Source of the DNA: Bathymodiolus azoricus thioautotrophic gill symbiont
Lineage (GTDB): Bacteria > Pseudomonadota > Gammaproteobacteria > PS1 > Pseudothioglobaceae
Reading direction: 5' to 3'
Length of the DNA stretch: 5,613 nucleotides
NCBI RefSeq assembly: GCF_001298715.1
Contig: NZ_CDSC02000413.1
Location: 1 to 5,613, forward strand
Shown: positions 1 to 5,559 of the stretch, one piece after another
How positions within the stretch are numbered: position 1 is the stretch's first letter
How the letters are laid out: every line of letters starts with the position of its first letter
Position numbers and translations under genes: made by a program
Notes under the pieces: model-generated
Databases searched by the model: none
The model's input: only the letters and a program-made list of their open reading frames with translations
What the model was told of the DNA's origin: nothing

Positions 1-55
1 TTGTAGTTTTACTAATCTAATTGGATCAAAGATAGAGTTGGTTTAAAGCATTAGA

Positions 56-64
56 TGATAAAAT
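56..64 (+). promoter_or_regulatory. Probable extended -10 promoter of hisA
   Basis: TGaTAAAAT is an extended -10 element: TG at 56-57, one base, then TAAAAT at 59-64 (5 of 6 match to TATAAT). No good -35 lies at 16-18 bp; TTGGTT at 38-43 has a short 15 bp spacer. Extended -10 promoters tolerate a weak -35. The start would fall near position 71 and give a leader of about 20 bases that still holds the hisA ribosome site. This is inference from pattern only; transcription could also enter from an upstream gene outside the window. Confidence 0.4.
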
Positions 65-76
65 TCTAGAAATTAA

Positions 77-83
77 AGGTGGT
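77..83 (+). promoter_or_regulatory. Shine-Dalgarno site of hisA
   Basis: AGGTGGT matches the consensus AGGAGGT at 6 of 7 positions and ends 7 bases before the ATG at 91. It fixes the hisA start. It is the clearest ribosome site in the window; corC, pmbA and the cyclo-ligase gene have no comparable site. Confidence 0.8.
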
Positions 84-90
84 ATAAAAA

Positions 91-825
91 ATGATAATAA
101 TTCCAGCAATAGATTTAAAAAATGGGCAATGCGTGCGTCTAAGACGAGGTTTAATGGAAGATACGACGGTATTTTCTGATAATCCAGTAGAGATGGCGGC
201 GCAGTGGGTGGCGCAAGGCGCAAGGCGTTTGCATTTGGTAGACCTTAATGGGGCGTTTGAAGGTAAGCCTGTGAATGCAGCGAGTGTGATGCAGATTGTA
301 TCGGCATTCCCTGAGTTGCCTGTACAGATTGGCGGCGGTATTCGTAATATGGATATTGCTAATGCGTATATTGAGGCGGGGGTTAGTTATTTGATTATTG
401 GGACAATGGCAGTGACGCATCCTGAGTTTGTATCGCAGTTGTGTCGTGAGTTTCCTGATAAAGTGATTGTGGGCTTGGATGCCAATGATGGCTTGGTGGC
501 GACCCAGGGTTGGGCGCAGAAGACGGATTTGCATGCGGTGGATTTATCGAAAAAATTCGAGCAAGATGGGGTGAATTCGATTGTTTATACTGATATTGCA
601 CGAGACGGTATGATGCAAGGGGTGAATGTTGAGGCGACGACGAGTCTTGCTAAGCAAACCTCAATTCCTATTATTGCTTCAGGAGGCATTACCAATATAG
701 AGGATATATCTGGATTGTTGAGCGAGGCACATCACGGCATTATGGGTGCAATTACTGGGCGGGCTATTTATGAAGGTACGCTTGATTTTGCTCAAGCGCA
801 GCAACTTTGTGATGCAAAACAATGA
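91..825 (+). CDS. hisA: HisA, phosphoribosylformimino-5-aminoimidazole carboxamide ribotide isomerase
   Basis: HisA is the cytosolic (beta/alpha)8-barrel isomerase that opens the aminoaldose ring of ProFAR to give PRFAR, the fourth step of histidine synthesis; PRFAR then goes to HisF/HisH. The 244 residues match the usual length of about 245. The N-terminus [17 protein letters not shown] is typical, with the predicted catalytic base Asp8; the predicted catalytic acid is Asp130 in GLDANDG. Phosphate-binding loops are visible as GGGIR (81-85), ASGGI (196-200) and [11 protein letters not shown] (219-229). ARDGMMQG (170-177) is a family motif. The ATG at 91 follows a good Shine-Dalgarno site and begins exactly at the first barrel strand. 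The stop overlaps the rnfH start (ATGA), so the two are probably translationally coupled. hisF, the common next gene, is not here. Identification is firm. Confidence 0.97.
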   Translation: MIIIPAIDLKNGQCVRLRRGLMEDTTVFSDNPVEMAAQWVAQGARRLHLVDLNGAFEGKPVNAASVMQIVSAFPELPVQIGGGIRNMDIANAYIEAGVSYLIIGTMAVTHPEFVSQLCREFPDKVIVGLDANDGLVATQGWAQKTDLHAVDLSKKFEQDGVNSIVYTDIARDGMMQGVNVEATTSLAKQTSIPIIASGGITNIEDISGLLSEAHHGIMGAITGRAIYEGTLDFAQAQQLCDAKQ

Positions 826-1118
826 AAATTGAAGTCGCCTATGCATTAGAGAATAAACAAACGCTACTTGTTTTGGAAGTGGATAAGGGTACGACACTTG
901 AGCAGGCGATAGTGTTGTCTGGCATTATGGCGTCTTATCCACAAATCGATTTATCTAAGGATAAGACAGGCATTTTTGGCAAGATTGCTAAATTGGATAC
1001 TGTTTTGCGCCCAAAAGATAGGGTTGAGATTTATCGACCTTTAATTGCCGACCCAAAGCAAGTGCGTAAAGAGCGTGCCGCACAAGGTAAAAAAATGTGT
1101 AGTGGCAAAAAAGCTTGA
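822..1118 (+). CDS. rnfH: RnfH family (UPF0125) ubiquitin-fold protein
   Basis: This small protein of 98 residues belongs to the RnfH/YfjF (RatB) family, which has a beta-grasp, ubiquitin-like fold and a length close to 96 residues in E. coli. The diagnostic parts are the opening KIEVAYAL, the [11 protein letters not shown] stretch and the almost invariant [21 protein letters not shown] region, followed by a lysine-rich tail. Its role is uncertain: the name comes from linkage to the rnf electron-transport genes in some bacteria, and in E. coli it sits beside ratA. Neither rnf genes nor ratA are visible here. Its ATG overlaps the hisA stop by four bases and has no Shine-Dalgarno site of its own, so translation probably depends on ribosomes finishing hisA. 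Family assignment is secure; function is not. Confidence 0.92.
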   Translation: MKIEVAYALENKQTLLVLEVDKGTTLEQAIVLSGIMASYPQIDLSKDKTGIFGKIAKLDTVLRPKDRVEIYRPLIADPKQVRKERAAQGKKMCSGKKA

Positions 1119-1131
1119 TTTTTGTTACAAT
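1102..1131 (+). promoter_or_regulatory. Probable corC promoter with overlapping palindromes
   Basis: TGtTACAAT at 1123-1131 is an extended -10 element (TACAAT, 5 of 6 to consensus). GTGGCA at 1102-1107, 18 bp upstream, is a weak -35 (4 of 6) inside the end of rnfH. The start would fall at about 1138-1140. The -10 lies inside a palindrome, GTTAC-aatg-GTAAC (1124-1137), and a second one, GGTAA-N8-TTACC (1132-1149), spans the predicted start. Either could be a repressor site or, for the second, an RNA hairpin. The elements are seen in the sequence; their activity is inferred. Confidence 0.42.
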
Positions 1132-1140
1132 GGTAACTTA

Positions 1141-1158
1141 ATGATTACCAAACTTTAA
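1141..1158 (+). other. Five-codon leader reading frame abutting corC
   Basis: ATG ATT ACC AAA CTT TAA encodes MITKL and its stop touches the corC ATG at 1159 with no gap. The predicted promoter would start transcription one to three bases before this ATG, making it nearly leaderless. corC has no Shine-Dalgarno site, so ribosomes ending here could restart on corC. A frame this short can arise by chance, and it may only be untranslated leader. Confidence 0.2.
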
Positions 1159-1989
1159 ATGAACGAAGAACAACCTCCCTCGATATTGTCTTTTTTACAA
1201 AGATTAAAAAAACGATTTTTTCACATACCACTACGCTCAAGTGATGAATTATTGCAATCCTTAAAAGAGGCTGAACAGAGCCGTGTGATTGATTCACACT
1301 CGCGTTCAATTATTGAAGGCACGATGCAGCTTGAGAATATGGAGGTGCGTGATGTTATGGTGCCTAGGTCAAAAATGATATTGATTGACTATCAGGCGAG
1401 GACTCAGGATTTGCTTAATATTATGATTGAGTCTGCACATTCTAGATTTCCAATCATTAATAACGAACAACATAAAATCTTAGGAGTTATTTTAGCTAAG
1501 GATTTACTGAGTCATTTTGCAGGTGAACAAAAATCTGAGTTTAATTATAAGCAATATTTACGCGATGCTGTTCTAGTGCCAGAAAGTAAAACTTTGGGTG
1601 CGTTATTAAGAGATTTTCAGCAAAAAAAATCACACATGGCGATTGTAATAGATGAATATGGTGAGATTGCGGGTTTGGTGACATTAGAAGATGTGTTAGA
1701 ACAAATTGTGGGTGAAATTGAAGACGAACATGATTTAGAAGAGGATAATATCATTGATTTTAGTGGCGGGCGTTATTTGCTTAAAGGACATACGCCGATT
1801 GAAGAATTTAATGAATTTTTTAATGTTAAATTGCAGGTGGAGGATGTGGACACTGTGGCAGGTTTGGTTATTGCTGGTTTTACTTATTTGCCAGAGCAGT
1901 TGGATGAGATTGATTTGCAAGGGTTTCATTTTAAGGTTTTAAAGGCAGATTCTCGAAGATTGCGTTCATTAGAAGTAACTAGAAATTAA
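1159..1989 (+). CDS. corC: CorC/YbeX-like CBS-domain protein
   Basis: The 276-residue product is a soluble member of the CorC/HlyC-like family. E. coli CorC (YbeX, 292 residues) has been linked to magnesium/cobalt efflux and more recently to ribosome-related phenotypes, so the ion-transport label is not certain. Visible parts in order: a basic N-terminus and a helical region (1-60, including DELLQSLKEAEQ); VRDVMVPRSKM (63-73) opening the first CBS motif (about 66-120); the second CBS motif (about 133-190, with HMAIVIDEYGEIAGLVTLED); and the C-terminal CorC_HlyC domain (about 200-273, with VDTVAGLVI). There is no DUF21 membrane region, so it should be cytosolic or peripheral. The usual ybeZ-ybeY-corC-lnt neighbours are absent. 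The start fits the family N-terminus but lacks a Shine-Dalgarno site. Confidence 0.92.
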   Translation: MNEEQPPSILSFLQRLKKRFFHIPLRSSDELLQSLKEAEQSRVIDSHSRSIIEGTMQLENMEVRDVMVPRSKMILIDYQARTQDLLNIMIESAHSRFPIINNEQHKILGVILAKDLLSHFAGEQKSEFNYKQYLRDAVLVPESKTLGALLRDFQQKKSHMAIVIDEYGEIAGLVTLEDVLEQIVGEIEDEHDLEEDNIIDFSGGRYLLKGHTPIEEFNEFFNVKLQVEDVDTVAGLVIAGFTYLPEQLDEIDLQGFHFKVLKADSRRLRSLEVTRN

Positions 1990-2082
1990 TAACAGGTAAT
2001 CATGTCATCCACAGAGACTTTCACACAACCCTATCACAATTTATGAAACATATAAAACAGCACATTTCTAGCACCACACAGC

Positions 2083-2099
2083 AGTCCTCTAGGAGGGCT
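2083..2099 (+). terminator. Possible weak terminator or regulatory hairpin after corC
   Basis: AGTCCTC and GAGGGCT pair over 7 bp (one G-U) around a TAG loop. The following sequence is pyrimidine-rich but has no run of T immediately after the stem; the T-rich stretch begins about 8 bases later (2107-2121). It could end the corC transcript, but it is not a textbook intrinsic terminator. The 3' arm contains AGGAGG (2091-2096), so as RNA it would hide an orphan Shine-Dalgarno sequence. Confidence 0.28.
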
Positions 2100-2159
2100 T
2101 ATCCATATTCTTCTCATTTTTATATAAAAAATGTACTATCTTCTAATATTCCTTAAACT

Positions 2160-2165
2160 TATAAT
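2160..2165 (+). promoter_or_regulatory. Possible -10 box giving a leaderless pmbA mRNA
   Basis: A perfect TATAAT lies six bases before the pmbA ATG at 2172, so the expected start (about seven bases after the box) coincides with the A of the ATG. There is no TG extension, and the hexamer at 17 bp (TATCTT, 2137-2142) is a poor -35, so the support is the -10 and the missing Shine-Dalgarno site only. The region is AT-rich and chance matches are possible. Confidence 0.35.
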
Positions 2166-2171
2166 AAGATT

Positions 2172-3491
2172 ATGCAAAAATCTCTAGAACAAACTGCACA
2201 CACAGCAATTGAGCTGTTAAAAAAATACAAAGTTAGTGATTATGAGTTGTTGCTTGACTCAAGCTCAGGTGTTTCTACTGCGGTAAGGTTGGGTGAGGTC
2301 GAAACCCTGCAATATCATCTAGATAAAGGTTTTGAAGTCAATGTATTTTTTGGCAAAAAGAAAGGTCATGCATCAAGCGTTGATGTTAGTAAAGACAGCC
2401 TTGATAAAACTATTAAATCTGCTTGTTTGATTGCAAAATATACCCAAGATGACCCTTTTAATGGGTTAGCTCCAAAAGCATTAATGGCATTTGATGCGCC
2501 CGATTTAGACCTGTATCACCCCTGGGATTTGGATGCACAACACAGTATTGATATTGCTAAAGCTTGTGAGGAAGCGGCGCTCGCACAAGATGAGGTTGAT
2601 AATTCTGAAGGTGCAGAGGTGTCTAGTTTTCAAGGCGAAGGCTTATATGCCAATTCTAACGGTTTGATTATCACGCAAAATAGCACTCGTCATTCATTAA
2701 ATTGTGCGCTAATTGCCAAGCGTGATGATGATATGCAAACAGCATATGAATACACAACAGCACTTGATGCAAATACGCTAGAAACGCCACAACTACTTGG
2801 TAAAAAAGCAGCAAAACTTGCACAGCAGAAATTGGGTGCGCGTTCGATCGCTTCACAAAAATGTCCTGTGATTTTTACCCCACGCGTATCTGGTGGCTTG
2901 TTTTCACAACTCTTAGGTGCATTGGGTGGCTCTAGGCAATACAAAAAATCTACTTTTTTATTAAACAGTATTGACAAAATTGTTTTGCCAGAAGACATTA
3001 GTTTTTGTGAGCATCCTTTTGCTAAAAAGACGCTGGGTGCCAAGGCGATTGACCGCGATGGTGTGCTTAAACGCGAGCAATATTTTATTGAAGATGGTCG
3101 TGTTAAAAGTTATATCATGGGGCAATATTCTGCCAATCAATTAGGGCTACAAACCACCGCTAATGCGGGTGGTGTGAGCAACGGTATTGTTGAGTCGAGT
3201 TTTAACGGTGGCTTGGATGAGATGATTAAGGTGATGGATAAGGGTTTAATAGTAACAGAATTAATGGGGCAAGGTGTGAACGGTACAACGGGTGATTATT
3301 CTCGTGGCGCATTGGGGTTTTGGGTGGAGAATGGTGAAATCCAGTACCCAGTATCAGGGCTTACCATTGCTGGCAACCTTAAAGACATGTTATTGGGTAT
3401 TGTACATGCGGGTAATGATGTGGACCAACGCAATAATATTAAAGTTGGCTCTGTACTGATTAATCAAATGACGGTGGCAGGCGAAAGCTAA
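2172..3491 (+). CDS. pmbA: PmbA/TldE, TldD-partner metalloprotease subunit
   Basis: The 439-residue product matches the TldD/PmbA family at close to full length (E. coli PmbA is 450). PmbA (TldE) forms a cytosolic heterodimeric protease with TldD; in E. coli it matures microcin B17 and degrades CcdA. The TldE subunit lacks the HExxxH zinc motif carried by TldD, and I see no HExxxH here, which favours TldE over TldD. Clear family signatures are AVRLGEVETLQYH (37-49), KGHASSVD (64-71), FDAPDLDLYHPWDL (107-120), GGSRQYKKSTFLL (about 251-263), ELMGQGVNGTTGDYSRG (about 363-379) and GFWVENGEIQYPVSGLTIAGNLKDM (about 382-406, slightly over the family core). The last reads as the strongest hallmark. 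The start fits the family but lacks a Shine-Dalgarno site. The stop overlaps the next ATG by one base. tldD is not in the window. Confidence 0.95.
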   Translation: MQKSLEQTAHTAIELLKKYKVSDYELLLDSSSGVSTAVRLGEVETLQYHLDKGFEVNVFFGKKKGHASSVDVSKDSLDKTIKSACLIAKYTQDDPFNGLAPKALMAFDAPDLDLYHPWDLDAQHSIDIAKACEEAALAQDEVDNSEGAEVSSFQGEGLYANSNGLIITQNSTRHSLNCALIAKRDDDMQTAYEYTTALDANTLETPQLLGKKAAKLAQQKLGARSIASQKCPVIFTPRVSGGLFSQLLGALGGSRQYKKSTFLLNSIDKIVLPEDISFCEHPFAKKTLGAKAIDRDGVLKREQYFIEDGRVKSYIMGQYSANQLGLQTTANAGGVSNGIVESSFNGGLDEMIKVMDKGLIVTELMGQGVNGTTGDYSRGALGFWVENGEIQYPVSGLTIAGNLKDMLLGIVHAGNDVDQRNNIKVGSVLINQMTVAGES

Positions 3492-4654
3492 TGGGCAATT
3501 TTGATATTGTCATTGTGGGTGGTGGTATGGTTGGGCAAGCATTTGCCTTGTCAATGGCAAAGCGTCATCAAAGCAATCTGAGTATTGCAATTATTGATCC
3601 GAATAACCCAAATCCTGAAGTAAAAGAAAATTTCCATACGCGTGTGAGTGCGATCACCCCAACTTCAGAAACATTTTTAAAAGACATTGGTGTGTGGGAT
3701 TTAATTCAACGCAAGTACGCTTTTACTGATACTAAAGTATGGGATGAAAATTCGCATGGTGCGCTGGATTTTTCAATAGCAGATGAGGATTTAACGCATT
3801 TAGGGCATATCATAGAAAATGACTGCATTCAATCGGCTATGTATACGGCATTAGCTGATACTACAGTAGAATTCATTAGCGCTAAACTTGATGACATTAA
3901 TAAAACTCAGCAAGGTTATTGTTTGCATTTGGATGATAAACAGCAACTTCAATGCTCGTTATTAATTGGTGCAGATGGTGCGCGTTCTCGTGTTCGAGAT
4001 TTGGCAGGTATTGAATTTAGTGAAAATGATTATCAGCAAAAAGCCGTTGTTTGCAATATTCGTTCAAACAAAGGTTTTGAGAATACAACTTGGCAGCGGT
4101 TTTTGTCTGAAAGCATTATTGCACTATTGCCATTGAGTAAAAATGAAGCATCCATTGTTTGGTCGGCAGAAAAACACCTTTCTGATGAATTATTGGCATT
4201 ATCGCCTGAGGCGTTTGCTAAGCGACTTTCAGCAGGTGTAGAAGTTCGCTTTGGTGAGTTTGAAATATTGAGTGAGATTCAAGCTTTTCCACTGATTGAG
4301 CGAAGTGCTAAAGATTATGTTAAAGAAAATTTAGCACTCATTGGCGATGCAGCGCATAATATCCACCCATTGGCAGGGCAAGGTGTTAATTTAGGTTTTT
4401 CTGATGTTGTTGAATTATCACGGCAATTACACACTAACAATAAACTTTTTGGGGGTTATTTGGTTTTACGAAAATATGCCAGAGCCAGAAGATTAGACAA
4501 TGAACTTATGGCAAAAACTATGAGTGGACTTAATTGGATTTATAAAGAAAACAACGAGCCACTTAGGTGGTTACGAGGCTTTGGTATGAATTTAATCAAT
4601 GACAATTCAACATTTAAATCATTTTTTCAAAAACACGCTTCTGGCAGTCAATAA
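3491..4654 (+). CDS. UbiH/UbiI/UbiF-family FAD-dependent ubiquinone hydroxylase
   Basis: This 387-residue flavoprotein monooxygenase belongs to the UbiH/COQ6 family, which hydroxylates the aromatic ring of ubiquinone precursors at the inner membrane using FAD, NAD(P)H and O2. The Rossmann FAD motif is at the N-terminus (DIVIVGGGMVG, 5-15, with an acidic residue Asp36 ending the second strand). RVSAI (51-55) is a family motif. The DG motif is GADGARSRVRD (160-170), and the second FAD motif with the UbiH/COQ6 signature is GDAAHNIHPLAGQGVNLG (285-302). Length is normal (about 390-400). I cannot tell from sequence which ring position it acts on (UbiI, UbiH or UbiF type), so no symbol is given. 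Its ATG overlaps the pmbA stop (TAATG), with a weak AGGCGA upstream, so the pair is probably one transcript. The 3' end overlaps the convergent cyclo-ligase gene by 7 bases. Confidence 0.93.
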   Translation: MGNFDIVIVGGGMVGQAFALSMAKRHQSNLSIAIIDPNNPNPEVKENFHTRVSAITPTSETFLKDIGVWDLIQRKYAFTDTKVWDENSHGALDFSIADEDLTHLGHIIENDCIQSAMYTALADTTVEFISAKLDDINKTQQGYCLHLDDKQQLQCSLLIGADGARSRVRDLAGIEFSENDYQQKAVVCNIRSNKGFENTTWQRFLSESIIALLPLSKNEASIVWSAEKHLSDELLALSPEAFAKRLSAGVEVRFGEFEILSEIQAFPLIERSAKDYVKENLALIGDAAHNIHPLAGQGVNLGFSDVVELSRQLHTNNKLFGGYLVLRKYARARRLDNELMAKTMSGLNWIYKENNEPLRWLRGFGMNLINDNSTFKSFFQKHASGSQ

Positions 4655-5199
4655 ATCTTAGTTGGAGTAATGATTGTATCAGGTGCCACATCCCAAGACT
4701 GACTGTCAATCTTAGCAACTTGTTGACAATCAAAAGCCAGTCCATAGAGTTTTGGGCTGTTGTAGTTTGTTTGGTTTTTTTTAAAAGACAAAGCACGATC
4801 GTAGAAGCCACCACCCATGCCAATACGGTTTTTATTCTTATCAAAACCCACCAATGGTATAAAGATAACATCCAGTTGTTTAGCGTTTAATACCTCAGTA
4901 GCAACGGGTTCATCAATACCGAATTTGTTTTTTTTAAATTCATTACCAATTTTTGCAAATTTAAGACTTTTACCGACTAATATCGGTAAATAGATACTAA
5001 CACCTTGTTTTTCTAAGAAATTATGAATATATTTTGGGCTGATTTCACCATCGTTTTCTAAATAAAGGGCGATTTTTTGTCCATTTTGAATATTGCTTAT
5101 TTTTTGCATTTGATGCAATATTTTTCTGGCAGACTGTGCTCGCTCGATCGCTGTGATGGCGCGCCGTTGTTGTCTTAAAAGTTGGCGGGTTGCTTGCAT
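4648..5199 (-). CDS. ygfA: 5-formyltetrahydrofolate cyclo-ligase (YgfA/MTHFS family)
   Basis: This cytosolic enzyme uses ATP to convert 5-formyltetrahydrofolate to 5,10-methenyltetrahydrofolate, returning it to the one-carbon pool. From the ATG at 5199 the product has 183 residues, against 182 in E. coli. Signatures: the arginine/glutamine-rich N-terminal helix (RQLLRQQRRAI, 5-15), ALYLENDGEI (44-53), FGIDEP (93-98), and the nucleotide-binding stretch PLVGFD (115-120) with RIGMGGGFYDRAL (125-137). In-frame ATGs at 5235 and 5223 are rejected: 5235 lies inside the 6S terminator and both precede a perfect -10 box, whereas 5199 begins right at the conserved helix. No Shine-Dalgarno site precedes it. 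The linkage to 6S RNA upstream on the same strand is the known ssrS-ygfA arrangement. Its stop lies inside the end of the convergent hydroxylase gene. Confidence 0.95.
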   Translation of the reverse strand: MQATRQLLRQQRRAITAIERAQSARKILHQMQKISNIQNGQKIALYLENDGEISPKYIHNFLEKQGVSIYLPILVGKSLKFAKIGNEFKKNKFGIDEPVATEVLNAKQLDVIFIPLVGFDKNKNRIGMGGGFYDRALSFKKNQTNYNSPKLYGLAFDCQQVAKIDSQSWDVAPDTIITPTKIY

Positions 5200-5205
5200 T
5201 TTGAG

Positions 5206-5235
5206 ATTATAACATGAATACATTAAAACGCCCAA
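5206..5235 (-). promoter_or_regulatory. Promoter of the cyclo-ligase gene, overlapping the 6S terminator
   Basis: On the minus strand TGtTATAAT (5214-5206) is an extended -10 with a perfect hexamer. TTGGGC (5235-5230), 18 bp upstream, is a weak -35 (3 of 6) lying in the 3' arm of the 6S terminator. The expected start is about seven bases after the box, at 5199 itself or within the run of A just before it (5202-5200), so the mRNA would begin at or next to the AUG. The elements are seen directly; activity is inferred. Confidence 0.6.
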
Positions 5236-5251
5236 GCAGGAACTTAGGCGT
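5222..5251 (-). terminator. Intrinsic terminator of the 6S RNA gene
   Basis: Reading the minus strand, ACGCCTAAG (5251-5243) pairs with CTTGGGCGT (5236-5228) over 9 bp with one G-U pair, around a six-base loop TTCCTG, followed by more T (5227-5225, then TAA). It sits about 17 bases after the predicted mature 6S end. On the + strand there is no T run after the stem, so it acts in one direction. Confidence 0.85.
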
Positions 5252-5267
5252 TAGGGTGAAATTAGAG

Positions 5268-5441
5268 TGTCTATCACCCTGCGGGCTTTAAACCTGAACC
5301 ATATGGTTCAAGGCGGAAGTTTGAAGTTTGCCGCAGGCTTCCCACTTCAAGGTGGGCTTGCACAATAGCAACCTATCGCATTTCCTTATTTGTTTATTTA
5401 TCAGCTCAGGGGACAAAAGCCAAACGCAAACATAATAGACA
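5268..5441 (-). ncRNA. ssrS: 6S RNA
   Basis: 6S RNA mimics an open promoter, binds sigma-70 RNA polymerase and dampens transcription in stationary phase. Minus-strand landmarks shared with E. coli 6S in the same order are GTCCCCTGAGC (5414-5404 region), GTGGGAAGCCTGCGG near 5345-5331, CCTTGAACC..GGTTCAGG (about 5313-5294) and AGCCCGCAGGG (near 5286-5277). The ends pair as the long closing stem: TGTCTAT (5441-5435) with ATAGACA (5274-5268), extended by G-U pairs, then TTTGCG with CGCAGG and GGCTTT with AAAGCC. The apical hairpin CCCAC-CTTGAA-GTGGG is also present. The predicted length, about 174, compares with 184 in E. coli. The ends are set by pairing and may be off by several bases. Position upstream of the cyclo-ligase gene on the same strand is the known synteny. 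Confidence 0.93.
5400..5419 (+). ncRNA. Predicted product RNA (pRNA) made on 6S RNA
   Basis: RNA polymerase bound to 6S RNA copies part of its 5' strand into a short pRNA when nucleotides return, which releases the enzyme. E. coli pRNA begins AUCGGCUCAGGGGAC. The complement of this 6S at the equivalent point reads AUCAGCUCAGGGGAC starting at 5400, one difference in 15. The template is the 6S RNA, not the DNA, so this is not a separate gene. Length is unknown; about 14-20 bases is assumed. Confidence 0.55.
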
Positions 5442-5447
5442 GTTACT

Positions 5448-5475
5448 ATTATCGCTGTTTTGGCGTATCAATAAA
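5448..5475 (-). promoter_or_regulatory. Probable proximal promoter of 6S RNA
   Basis: GATAAT (5453-5448, 5 of 6 to consensus) lies seven bases before T5441, exactly where pairing places the mature 6S 5' end. TTTATT (5475-5470) at 16 bp is a weak -35. Agreement between this box and the independently predicted RNA end is the main support. Farther up, TTGACT (5505-5500) is a better -35 but has only AAAAAT at 17 bp; it could serve a longer 6S precursor, as E. coli ssrS has two promoters. Confidence 0.5.
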
Positions 5476-5559
5476 CATTTTTTTGCATTTTTAGTAAATA
5501 GTCAACCCTTAAAAACCACACAACAAATTGATTTATAACAATAAAACTAACAATAACCC

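Larger units (their letters stand above)
1990..2171 (+). other. G-poor spacer between corC and pmbA
   Basis: No recognised gene lies in these 182 bases. In 1991-2170 I count 17 G and 41 C on the + strand, the reverse of the G-rich coding strands around it. Two tiny frames overlap by ATGA: 2002-2046 (14 codons, weak AGGT upstream) and 2043-2156 (37 codons, rich in Ser, Thr, Gln and His). On the minus strand, 2034-2117 holds a 27-codon frame. None resembles a known protein to me. The spacer also has a hairpin at 2083-2099, an AT palindrome (TTTTTATATAAAAA, 2117-2130) and a TATAAT box at 2160. It may be a dispersed repeat, a small RNA or gene remnant, or plain spacer. Confidence 0.35.

Noticed and set aside
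2..46. Open + strand frame ending in TAA, possible C-terminus of an upstream gene
   Set aside because: Only 14 codons are visible, they match no HisH or other C-terminus I recognise, and another frame also stays open to a stop at 18-20; not enough to call.
151..601. Minus-strand frames inside hisA
   Set aside because: They are frame shadows of a clear hisA gene, with low-complexity histidine/arginine or proline/serine-rich translations.
2117..2130. AT palindrome TTTTTATATAAAAA
   Set aside because: Such A/T palindromes are expected by chance in DNA this AT-rich, and nothing around it suggests an origin or binding site.
4614..4871. 85-codon minus-strand frame at the end of the cyclo-ligase gene
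   Set aside because: It overlaps the cyclo-ligase coding region in another frame and has no family features; a shadow of the real gene.
5200..5235. Upstream in-frame starts (ATG at 5235 and 5223) for the cyclo-ligase
   Set aside because: They add residues unlike the family, 5235 lies in the 6S terminator stem, and both precede the perfect -10 box.
5295..5310. Perfect 16-base palindrome TGAACCATATGGTTCA, operator-like
   Set aside because: It coincides with the conserved 3'-side hairpin of 6S RNA, where E. coli has an equivalent GAACC/GGTTC hairpin, so RNA structure explains it.
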